Source of the DNA: Thelonectria olida
Lineage: Eukaryota > Ascomycota > Sordariomycetes > Hypocreales > Nectriaceae
NCBI GenBank assembly: GCA_020736575.1
Contig: JAGPYM010000024.1
Coordinates: forward strand, 547,400 to 611,399
DNA: 64,000 nucleotides
Direction of reading: 5' to 3'
The position numbers and the translations under genes were made by a program. The notes below the pieces were generated by a model that was not told where the DNA came from, made no database searches, and saw nothing but the letters and a program-made list of their open reading frames with translations. This document shows positions 31,774 to 41,368 of this stretch, in pieces. Position 1 is the first letter of the stretch. Each line of letters starts with the position of its first letter.

Positions 31774-34444
31774 TACGGTCTGATTAAAAAGCGCCCCCCA
31801 TTTTAGTAGAAAGTGCCCCCCTTGTGGCTGAACTGTGGCTAGACACGCTAACTGCTCCGATTCCGCTTTTCCCAGCCAAATATCGTGTGTAGGGGATGAG
31901 ACCTAGCTGTATGTCCAACCCCTGTTCATGCACATCACTCATCACTATCATAACCTCCTGATTTGGTGTTTTCACAAGAATATCGCCATTGAAGCTATTT
32001 AATATTGCTATCGCTATCACTAACATCATCCTGCCTTAAGGCGCCTTCCATACTGCTGATCAATCGAGTCATCCGGTCTAGCTGTTGACTAAAGACTTCC
32101 ATGCAAGACTGCTGTTGCGATACCCAAGGTGTGCCGAGCTCGAGGACTAGATCCTCGCCGTCAGCCTCGGCAATCTCGTCAGCCTCGCCCTCAATCATAT
32201 CCTCGTCCGTGATGGCATCATCATCAATGTCCTCTAGCCTAGAGAAGGCACGTTGATAAGCACGCTGCATCTTCGTCCCTGCGTCGTATGTATCTCCCCC
32301 TTGCAGCCGCTGTAGGCCCAGTGCTGTAGTTGATAGTCTCACCTTTGCAGTATCTACTGCAGGAGGCGCTGTTGATGGTGGAGGCAGCCCGGGTCCGGCA
32401 GTCCCGGCAGTCTCAGAAGCCTCGGCTTTCTCGGCAGCTAGCACTCGTTCAACGAGAAGGGGATCTCTCCTCGAGCTTGTGACACCGGCTCTGCGCTCAA
32501 GACCAAGGGAACCTTTTGGCCGACCTTTTGCCCTAATAACCTGGGGCTCGAGCGGATAAAAGGAAGATTTGTCCAGATGTAGTGTCTCTCGCGGCCACCA
32601 CCAGTGAGGATCAATATCAACTAGCTGCAGCGGCTCCCTATTGTACATCCTCTTCCAGATCGTATGCTTGCACGGCAGCCCCATTACAACCTTAATACGG
32701 CACGGTCCGCGGGGATCAGTAGGTGGTGCCTTCGTGCTGCTGCGATCAAGAGTCTGCTCTTCCTGAACGATATTCATTAGCGCAATTGGTGTAATGCTTG
32801 TTCGTATGAGGCTATAGGCGAATGTCAACGAGGAAGTCGGCACCTTATTTATCCGTGAAAGCTGCTCTGCTTTAATGGAGGCATATTGTGCCTTCCAGAA
32901 AAGATCTAGCTTCCGGAAGGCAGTCGCTAGGTCCCCCGTACAAGCCGTAATGAACCTCTTCATCGCAGCATGAAGAGATTCCACAATAGAAGTCGTAAAG
33001 TGGCCAAAATGGCGGTGTTCATCGACAAAGCAGGAGACAACTTTCTCCTTCCATTTCAACCACGTCGACTTCGCATATCGTACAGCAAGCTCAGGGTATT
33101 TCCCGGGCCTCTCAAAGGCTTGAAGGCGATCCTCATACTCCTTGATTGTGGCACTATTAACAAGGATATTCCACTCATCTAAGAACTCCTGGAATTGCTT
33201 GTCTCGGACAATCTGCGTGCCGACTTTTGTAGCCTTCTTGAAGAAGCCCTTGCATTTTGCAAGCACATTCATATTAACATGCCACCGGCATAGAATATGT
33301 GGTGCCGTACAAAGCAAGATATCGCTTTCAAGTGCCTTCATCAATGCCAAATCCCGGTCTGTGATAATAATCCGTGGAATGCTAATCTGGTGTTCTACCA
33401 TTAGCCCTGTGAGACCTTGCAATGCCCATTCAAAGTGTGCTTGTGTCTCTCCATTGAGGAAAGCAGCAGCAACCTGGAATGTCTTCTTTGTAGGCGTTGT
33501 GCCACAAATGTTGAAAAGAGGCATATTGAAGCGGTTGGTCTTGTATGTTGTATCATAAAGATGGATATCTGGATGTTGAAGGAGAAGCTGAAGACCATCG
33601 CGTGGTACGATCAAGAGGTTCAAAAGACGGTTCTGATCGTCCCTTTTCTCGCGATAGATATATTCGTCATTGCCTTCAAGCTGGTCAAAAAGCCACTGGA
33701 TTGGGGTCCGGCCGGCTAGTTCCTCCCGGCGGTGTTGGCGTAGTAGGTTATTAAGATCGTGCCGGGTGACAATATTGACATCGCTATCGGGATCGGCGCG
33801 CAATTGCGTAAGAATCTGATGCGGTCGTGTACCAGTATTCCAGGCGTTGATAATATCGGCCCTACGCTTCATGATGCCGTATTTGCGGTATTTTGAATAC
33901 GTCGCTGGATCGAGGGATTCGTGGTTGTGTTGGTTTGTATTGACGCCCTCGATAGGGCGGATGACCCAGGGGCCGTCATCGCGCCTTATAGCCGCGAGGC
34001 GGAAGGGGCAGCCGGTCATCTGTGTGCTTGTCTTCCGGCGCCGTGATGTATGAGTCGAGCTACGTGCCTGATTGTTGAATTTGCGGCCTTTGCTGCAGTG
34101 ATAGATGACCTTACGAGGGTCAGCGGCGTTGGGCTTCTTCTTATCGACGGCGAGGCTCTGGCCCGTAGCGCGGGCAGCAGCGTGTACGGCTTCATCAGTC
34201 TCTCGGAAGGAGGAATATGTCGCCTTAAATAGCGACTCCATCGCGGGCGGCGGCGGCGGCGGCGATGATGATAGCTTCAATTGATCGAGATGAAATGAAA
34301 AGTCGCGTCGGGAGACGCGTGTCCGGATCCACACGTAAACAAAGGGGCGCGGGCGACATCGGCGTGTCTAGGCTGAATGTGGTAGTTTAGCCACAAGGGG
34401 GGCACTTTCTACTAAAAGGGGGGGCACTATTTAATCAGACCGTA
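31774..34444 (-). mobile_element. MULE-3, Mutator-like element (about 2.67 kb)
   Basis: Imperfect TIRs of about 55-60 bp begin ACGGTCTGATTAAA at 31775 and, inverted, end at 34443. They contain two C-rich blocks around TTTTAGTAGAAAGTG. The transposase gene is on the minus strand. No 9-bp direct repeat is seen in the flanks (TTCAATTTT on the left, ACAAAAACT on the right), so one flank has probably changed. A different family from MULE-1 and MULE-2. Confidence 0.85.
31995..34241 (-). CDS. MULE-3 transposase, 748 aa
   Basis: An uninterrupted DDE transposase. The frame is open to 34334, but the ATG at 34241 lies just after a (GGC)n leader and starts MESLFKATYSSFRETDEAV, matching other MULE N-termini, so it is preferred. 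Order: a FAR1-like zinc-binding region (MTGCPFRLAAIRRDDGPWVI and NQHNHE); core D in DIHLYDTTYKTNRFNMPLF; D in RIIITDRDLALMKALES; E in TTSIVESLHAAMKRF; a SWIM motif CRIKVVMGLPCKHTIW; and an acidic C-terminal tail. Only distantly similar to the MULE-1/MULE-2 proteins and lacking their CCHC knuckle. Probably competent, if the ends are. Confidence 0.9.
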   Translation of the reverse strand: MESLFKATYSSFRETDEAVHAAARATGQSLAVDKKKPNAADPRKVIYHCSKGRKFNNQARSSTHTSRRRKTSTQMTGCPFRLAAIRRDDGPWVIRPIEGVNTNQHNHESLDPATYSKYRKYGIMKRRADIINAWNTGTRPHQILTQLRADPDSDVNIVTRHDLNNLLRQHRREELAGRTPIQWLFDQLEGNDEYIYREKRDDQNRLLNLLIVPRDGLQLLLQHPDIHLYDTTYKTNRFNMPLFNICGTTPTKKTFQVAAAFLNGETQAHFEWALQGLTGLMVEHQISIPRIIITDRDLALMKALESDILLCTAPHILCRWHVNMNVLAKCKGFFKKATKVGTQIVRDKQFQEFLDEWNILVNSATIKEYEDRLQAFERPGKYPELAVRYAKSTWLKWKEKVVSCFVDEHRHFGHFTTSIVESLHAAMKRFITACTGDLATAFRKLDLFWKAQYASIKAEQLSRINKVPTSSLTFAYSLIRTSITPIALMNIVQEEQTLDRSSTKAPPTDPRGPCRIKVVMGLPCKHTIWKRMYNREPLQLVDIDPHWWWPRETLHLDKSSFYPLEPQVIRAKGRPKGSLGLERRAGVTSSRRDPLLVERVLAAEKAEASETAGTAGPGLPPPSTAPPAVDTAKVRLSTTALGLQRLQGGDTYDAGTKMQRAYQRAFSRLEDIDDDAITDEDMIEGEADEIAEADGEDLVLELGTPWVSQQQSCMEVFSQQLDRMTRLISSMEGALRQDDVSDSDSNIK

Positions 34445-34761
34445 CAAAAACTGTTAACTAGTCATAAGATTTTATGCCTAAGCATAGCTGATGGACAAGT
34501 ATAACACGATTTAAAGATGTTTGTATTGGAATTGAAAAAGTCCAAGAGTAAAAAGCGTTTTCGTAAAAACGAAGCATATTAATTAACCGGTCAAGATGGG
34601 CGTTATTCCCTCCTATGGCCAAGCCTCTTCCAGATCCTACTACACCTATGTACCAATTGTTGCAGGCCCCAAGGTCAGCAAATGAGCAATGCAACGCGAG
34701 CGCAGAATTTCCAGCGTTGCAACACCCGTGTCGCTCATTATGGATAAATGCCGAGTTCCCC
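34445..34761. other. 317-bp spacer between two MULEs
   Basis: AT-rich at the left, no coding sequence or duplication of either element's flank recognised. Confidence 0.6.
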
Positions 34762-37700
34762 GGCGGTCAATAGGCGGACGGGTACCCGTCCTTCTAAAAT
34801 TGGACGGGCCCGTCCAAATTACCGTATTCGGTATCGGCTCCTCCGTCATCGGACCTTCCATCTCGTTGTATTCAACCTTAAGTCTACAAACACAACTTCT
34901 CTGGTAGCGCCCTTCAGAAGTTATTAGAATATAGTCATACTTTTTTTCTCTCCTTGTAGAGTGGGAGAGTTGAAGTTAATGGTTCAAAAGTACTATGGCT
35001 GAACTATTATACAGCTTTCTTCCTGCTCTATAGCTGAGTACAAGGCTGCTTGTTCATCAATGTCTTGCTGTGCCATTTCCCAAAGCTCACCCATACCTCT
35101 TCTGCCAGTAACTAATCGCCCGTTTTCCGTCTCCTGGGCTACACGAGCTTCGACACGATCGGTCTCTGTCTTGTCCCAGTCCAGATAAGCCATCATCTCT
35201 TCTTTGGTCCACTCCCTTGAGCCTGTCGAGGTAGTACAGCGTTTCCCCATCTGCTTATAATCAAGACACCACTTGAAGCTTTCTTTAGAATATCTTAAGG
35301 GCAGCCCCATTGCCTTTCGATACTGCTGGTTGCCCACAAAATTCCCATGGCTTTGGGCTTTATACCAAGCATCCCTGGACTCAACGTATCTCTAGTGAAT
35401 TGCCCGCGGATCACTATACCTAAGAGGCGGAGATGAAGCTGAATTTTGTAAAGATGGAGGCAGTGATGACCTGCAGGGAGAGATTGTAGGCGACAGAGAT
35501 GTAGGCTCTGCAGGCAGCTGAAAGAATGGTTCCGCAGATGGTTCGTTGGTGGTTGCTTCCTGAACAGCTGGCTCCGATTCGATGGCTGATTGTAGTGAGT
35601 GCTCCGAAGCCGCATCAGACTCGAACTCGAGCTCTTCCGGGGTGATGACTGACTTCCATGGTATCTGCTCGAATGTCGTCGTCGAAGGCAGAAGCGGCTG
35701 CTCTGATACTGGGTCCGGTATCCACCGAAAATGTTGTAATTGAGCCTTTGGCAGCTTCGAAAAAACAGCCGGTAATGCTCTTAGTTCTGAATATCTCAAT
35801 GGACAATCTTTCGAAGTTCTTGTGTGACCCAGTATATGACATTTGCTGCACAAAGGAGGCGTTCTTGTAGCTCTGACGTACTCGATGACTTCGAAACCAC
35901 TGAGTTCTCTTCTAACGCTCGACAGCGGTAAGGACGAAGTGGTGGTGACTGGGTCGATGCGCTGACGAGGTTCTAGGAGTGGTCGTGGAGTATCTTTCCG
36001 ATGCAGGTGCCAATGTGGGTGGAAGTCTTCGAGTTGCAGAGTCTGGTCCTGAGCCAACAAACACTCCAATTTGTGAACACAAGGCAGGCCTTGAGACTGT
36101 GTAAAAGAGCCTGTACAGGTCGGCGAGGGAAGACGGTCTTTACTAAACAGTAGCTTCCGCTGTTGTTCGACTTTCCGTAAAGCTTCATGAGACACCCAAC
36201 CACGTACTGCACTATACAACACTCCAGAGAGTTCAATAGGCGTCCGAGTATGCTGTTTAGCTTGATTAGACTTTAACTCGGCGAGTTGGTTGAGCAATGC
36301 ATGTTTGATCGACCTCCAAGCTTCGAATAGATCCAATGTCGACACTTTAAGATGACTCTTAAGTAGCCAATGAATGCCTTCGACCCGTGAAGTGACGACG
36401 TTGTCAAAGTGAAGATGCCGATTAACCCAAGCCTTTACTAGCTTCTCTTTGTATTGATCAAGCCAGTTCGTCTTGACATACCTTACTTCTTCACTATAGT
36501 CGGAAAGATACTTTTGCTCAAACTCCAATACACGTTCATGGAATGTCTCTTCGTTTGGCGACTTTATGATCGAATGCCAATGGCTATAGAACTCTTTCCA
36601 GGCTTCAATCCCCTGATTGCCCTCCTGGAACTGGCGTGTGAATCGGGGTTGACAGTAACGAAGAACTGCTTTGTTGGCATGCCAAAGACACAGAAGCGGA
36701 TTGGATGACGGAAAGCATGTAGCGACGGCGTTCATGCAGGCCACACAGCGATCTGTTAAGACGACTGAAGGATGCCTGATCTTGCGACTTTCACACAGTG
36801 ATCTGAACCGGTCTAAGGCCCAATAATAATCCTGTTCGCATTCGCCGCTCAAGAAAGCAAATGCAACGCAAAAAGATCGTTGACAGGAGTCAACCCCGAT
36901 CAAATCCAGAAGCGGCATTCTGTACTTGTTCATTTTGTAAGTGCAGTCTAGTATGAGGACATCTGGGTAAGATTGGAGGTATGCCACGGAATCAGGGTGA
37001 GCAAATAGAACAGCTTTGACTCGACCGTCAGGACCAGTTTGGAGCTGACTCCAGAATCCTTCTTTGAATAATTGATCAGCAAGTGCATTGATGCTGTTTT
37101 GTCCTTGGCAAACTTCTCGTCTGACGTCTGCAATACGATTATAGATATCTTGCTGTGTTGCTATCGTGTCGGTATTTTGGCGCATATACGTTCTGATTTC
37201 TTTTGGAGCGATACCGGCATTTGTAAGGCTTGTTAATTGAGACAGGTTCTCTTTGGAGAGTGTTCGAAGTATCGGGTGGGCAGTTACGTCTTGACTTGGT
37301 TCATGGTTGTGCCGTGAGAACCGGTTGTCAGAACGATGCCGTAGAATCCAGGTACTCTCGTCTCTCGACTCTTTCCCTAATACCGAGAATTCGCAACCAG
37401 TTGTTCGAGTCGCTGTTTTCCGTCGACGCTCTTTTTGAACAATGGGATGGTTGCGGCGACGATCACACATATATGTTATCGTTTGCCTGCCGGTTTTCTC
37501 TTTGGTTGACCTTCCAGTTATGAATGCGTAGCCCCTTGTCGCTGCCCAAGCGTTGATCGCTTGGAATAAGGCATCCCGTGATTCATATTCGCCCTCAGGT
37601 GGGAGACAGTCGTCGGCGAACGAAGCCGGTATTCGTCTTTGTGCCGAATCCATGAGAGTGCAATTTTGATAGGCTCACAATTCAAAGCGCTTAAAGCCTC

Positions 37701-37880
37701 ATAAGTTTTGGACGTTTCTAGTTGAATTTGCAGACATGCAAACTGGATATGAGTCGAGTCACATACTTTGAACACGACGAGATGGAAGGTCTGATGACGG
37801 AGGAGCCGATACCGAATACAGTAATTGGGACGGCCCGTCCAATTTTAGAAGGACGGGTACCCGTCCGCCTATTGACCGCC
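34762..37880 (-). mobile_element. MULE-2, Mutator-like element (3,119 bp), same family as MULE-1
   Basis: TIRs of about 105 bp (34762-34866 and 37776-37880) differ at several positions. They begin GGCGGTCAATAGG, close to the MULE-1 start GGGCGCCAATAGG, and carry the palindrome GGACGGGTACCCGTCC (34776-34791 on the left) at nearly the same offset. The flanks (GAGTTCCCC and AGATCGGAA) show no target duplication. The right end is about 100 bp from the stop codon of the PD-(D/E)XK-like gene. Confidence 0.88.
34993..37653 (-). pseudogene. MULE-2 transposase, one nonsense codon
   Basis: From the ATG at 37653 the frame runs 753 codons, meets a TAG after SDPRAIH (near 35392), then stays open in the same frame through GNQQYRKAMGLPLRYSKES to 34993. 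Aligning with MULE-1 shows continuity across the stop (AIYHRYV against AIH-stop-RYV). All catalytic parts lie before the stop: LILDCTYKMNKYRMPLLD, VVLTDRCVACMNAV, VVTSRVEGIHWLLKSHL, the SWIM motif GLPCVHKLE and the knuckle CSKCHILGHTRTSKDC. A truncated but nearly complete protein could still be made; only the WCLDYKQMGKRC-containing C-terminal domain is lost. Confidence 0.9.
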
Positions 37881-37983
37881 AGATCGGAAATGTTGCATGC
37901 ACGGACCAGTTTCGTTGTTTTGCGATGCAAAACGGAGTGGCATTTGTACAGTAGGGTATCATTTATAAAATCTATTCATGCCA

Positions 37984-39472
37984 TCACGCCTGATTCAGCA
38001 TGTCTGAAATAAACGCTGGCCAGTATTCCTCCTTGATCCAGCGCCGAAGCCGCTGCAATCCCATAATCAGCGAGTAAACCCCCAACTCCGAATCCGTTCC
38101 GCCCAACCGAACCGTCCGCAACAGCAGGGCCTTGCCGCTCTCATCCAGGACACTAGCCACAAATTGCCAATCATGGCCCTGCACTATAAGTCCTGGCAGG
38201 AACTCGATGGATCGGGAAGACGGATCGCCGTTGTATCGCAAGCTGCGCCATTGGGCGGAGTGCCATGTCCCCATCTGCAACGTGGCATTGTCCCCTTGTT
38301 CTCCGGGACGCTTAGTCTCGATGGAGAGCGCGATTGGATGCTTGCAGAAGTTGCCTAGGTCGGTGTGGTTAATGGAGTGCCCGGGTCGCGTGTGACAGAT
38401 GGCGTTAATAGCGCGTTCCTCCGTGCTAGCACGGTCAGGGCGTATGAAGACGCAGAAATCCACCATCTTGGACGGTGCGTCTCGGGGCTTGAAAGGTGGG
38501 AGAATCTGAGCCGAGGGGCACCAGCGGAAGTCGACTAGGTCTCGGCTCGCGAAGCGGTCAGATCGGAAGACTTGTTCGAGGACGGGTGCGTATACGTCTG
38601 CATTCCATGATGCCTCGGCTTCTCGATTGGTATGGCACTCGTCCGCACGATCCAAGAGTGTCTGGACCCAGGAGAGCGGCGGTAGATTGCTGGCAATGGC
38701 TTCAGTGTTGGCTCGTGTGGCTTCGTTCTTATCGAAAGCGTAGGGTGGTATCTCGGACTCTATGTCTTGCAACTGCGCATTTGTCTACGTTAGCGAGGGA
38801 AAGGGCACGAGAGAGACAACATAGAAGATCGGAACATGCCTCGTTCTCAAGTGAAGCCGGGAGGATGCCATGGCCGGAGCCAATATCCCGGAGCTGTATG
38901 CGAAGCGTTTTGAGGGATTCGGGATGCGGTCGTCGCCGAAAATTCCCCACCGTGAACCCTGTCTCTTTCATTTCGGCGTTGCGGAACTGTTTTGAAGGCG
39001 ATGATCGGTTCGATACGGGTATTGATCGATTCGATGCTGATGCCGACTGGTTGGATGCGCTCGAGGTCCGCGATGGACTCTCTGGGCCACGATCCGCCGA
39101 GAAAGGAACCCATTCTAGGGCTGAATCTGGTAGAAACCTCCCGGGCCGCGGTGTGATGTCGTTGTTCAGTCCGTCTGATTGCGCAGAGGAAGAGGCATCG
39201 TCTGCATCGTCGTCATTCCTTGATCGCTTTCGGGGAAACGAAGAAGACATGGTCGCATTGACAGCCGGTTCCGAAATCGGCGGCGAAGGGATTGTACGTC
39301 CGTGTCCGCGCCTGCGTCTGTGTCTGTCTAGTTTCCGTCGCTTGCAATGTCGGATTTCGCTCGTTTCGCCTCGGTCGTGTTCGCCGTCGGCCTCAAAGGG
39401 TGGGAGAGGGTGATGAAACAAGTCGGTGATCGAGGAAAGCCAGCGAGCGACGTCGGCTTCTGTCGCGTACAT
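37984..39472 (-). CDS. PD-(D/E)XK nuclease-like fungal protein
   Basis: Two minus-strand blocks: 39472 to about 38820 and about 38777 to 37984. The first begins MYATEADVARWLSSITDLF, then is basic and Ser-rich, ending LRIQLRDIGSGHGILPASLE. The second contains VDFCVFIRPDR, SINHTDLGNFCKHPIALSIE followed by TKRPGE, and LQMGTWHSAQWRSL. The spaced Asp and E-x-K with the following QxGTW helix fit the fungal PDDEXK_12 family (a nuclease fold, activity unproven). A GCTAAC branch-like site and AG acceptors at 38774-38790 suggest a short intron, but no GT donor gives the needed phase 0, so either the intron is unusual or there is an indel. The 3' end is close to MULE-2. Confidence 0.7.
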
Positions 39473-39639
39473 TCTGGGATATTAATCGGTTCGGGCGAAA
39501 AGGCGGTCACCCGTCAGAGAACATCCTGCGTGTCGATGCTAAAAGCTGGTGATGGTGATGGTGATGGATGACGGAGTTGCTGGAGGATTCTGGGGTCGGC
39601 GGGGCTGCTTGTTGTGGCTGGTTGCCCCGCCAATAATCT

Positions 39640-40090
39640 TGATATGCGACGCCAGGCACTGGTTTGTCAAGGAACTAGCATATCGGCATTCATCCTTCTC
39701 CCGTGCGGTACACTAGTAGCTTCTCTGGCGGTACCATCTCCTGTAGTTGCTAGTAGTGTCTATCGTACGCCCTGCGCGCATTGTTGCGTGCCTCGTCTAG
39801 GTCCTTCACCGCGAAGAAGCTTAGGATTGCCTTTCTGGAGGCGGCGCCTGTCTCGCATCCGATCAGTGGCTCGGCGTAGTCTATGGCCAAGTCGGCACTG
39901 AAACTCCAAAACTCCTCGAAAATGGTATTGTAGCTTGTATACCACTTTTTAAAGCTCCGTATGACTAGGGACACCTTGGCGTCAGGATATACCTGAACAA
40001 GCTGCGCCGCAAACAAAGCGGCCATGTCGGTGCCTGCCTCGCAGGAACCATACAGCTCGTCCCACTCGTCTCGAGTAAAAAGCAGAGAAT
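39640..40090 (-). pseudogene. Sulfotransferase-like (P-loop NTPase) pseudogene
   Basis: Minus strand reads TRDEWDELYGSCEAGTDMAA, then FAAQLVQVYPDAKVSLVIRS, FKKWYTSYNTIFEEFW and AEPLIGCETGAASRKAILSF. It passes a TAG after AYDRHY and continues with VPPEKLLVYRTGEG, a TGA where Trp is expected, another stop, then FLDKPVPGVAY. This order (ditryptophan-less AYPxAKVxLxxR strand, KWYxS, PPExLLxYxxGxGWxPLCxFLxKPVP) is that of the fungal Sulfotransfer_4-type P-loop proteins. The N-terminal Walker region is not found. Dead by at least three stops. Confidence 0.65.
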
Positions 40091-40279
40091 GTCGTGTCTG
40101 CTGCGCGATTGATGACCCTCCAGTCGTTCACAGAGTCGACGGCCTGAGGCGGATCCGGTACGTGGCTCAAACGCCGTCCTCGCCGCTCAATGCGATCTCT
40201 ACTGCTGCAACCACGGAAGGAGCCCAGCTCCCCGATCCTACTTGCCCGCTTGAACAGCAACCAGTCTCCAATATTAAGT

Positions 40280-40680
40280 GAGCCAATAGGCTCGCGCGCG
40301 AGCGTGTGGAGGAGTACAATGCCAAGTTGAAGGTCTTTCAGGCCTTCTGTGCTAAATTCGAAGATGCTGCGGAACAATTCACACTGGACTCGAACGAGAA
40401 GTCGCTCAAAAGTTTGCCGACAGTCAGGCGCTCACTGACGCCAAATCTGGTTCCATGCTTACCTCCAGCACCCAATGTCTCCAGGGACAACCAGCCCCTA
40501 TCGCCCCACCCCAAGAAGACCTCCGAGTCTTTATCCGACTGGAAGCAGACGCCCCGGCCTGGATGATTTTGTTTAATGAAGAGGCGCAAATCGCTGCCAA
40601 TGGCTGGGAGCGAAAATTTCGACAGAAAGTATTGCTAGAATGCAGGAATCGACATCCGCATCGATCAGTAACTTACTAAA
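40280..40680 (+). mobile_element. Possible LINE ORF1 (Gag-like) remnant
   Basis: A coiled-coil-like stretch (RVEEYNAKLKVFQAFCAKFE) is followed after a frameshift by PPQEDLRVFIRLEADAPAW, which resembles the start of the conserved ORF1 domain of Tad-type LINEs. The rest is not recognisable. Tentative. Confidence 0.35.
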
Positions 40681-41234
40681 ACAAGCGAACTACAGGCGTC
40701 TGCAAATGATGCTGTCCGGTCGACTGATGCGTAAAACTTGCAAACGGTACCTTGAAATTGCGTGTGGAGCAGTTCAAACGCCACTGCTAAGTGTCAGCCT
40801 CCTAAAGCGTTTCGTGATGTCTATCGCCATGTCGCGCACATTTCCCTCATATTGCCAGACTTGTTCTAGGCAAATTATACGCAGAAGTACCGCGCCACGG
40901 ATGGCACATAGCCCTCGCAACTGCACCCGGTAGTGTGGACCGTTTCGTTGTACTAGTCCCGTACAGCTGATTAAGCAGAGCGGCTGATTGGATGGAACCT
41001 AATGAGCCTCTGACCCCGCCTCGTACAGTCCAACACACCCAATCTTGACAATTCTACTGTGTTCGCCATCCGCATCAAGAGCGCCCGAGTCATACGCCTA
41101 AACAAGTCGCAACGTTCTTTTGTAATAAGTCAAGATATGGAGCGCATTTCGAAAAAAAACGCGAGTATATCCACGCAAACTATCGCATTTAGGTGACTCG
41201 GCTTGAAGGACTCATCATGATTCAGTGTCGCAAT
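40681..41234. other. No gene recognised
   Basis: Degenerate sequence; stops in all frames, possibly more decayed LINE. It ends where the dispersed repeat copy begins. Confidence 0.5.
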
Positions 41235-41368
41235 GTTGAGACCGTATGACTAAGATGGTCCGATCTGCTGGTGGCTGGGATGTGGATACTATGTAAGGAG
41301 CTGTGCTCCTCTCAGACATATGCAACTTAGACCTTTTAACATAACCTGCAACCTTTTTGCTTCATCAA
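41235..41368 (+). repeat. Dispersed repeat fused to the hAT-2 5' end
   Basis: About 83 bp identical to the inverted copy 22879-22797, then about 50 bp of weaker similarity ending at TCATCAA. hAT-2 coding sequence begins directly after it. Confidence 0.85.
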
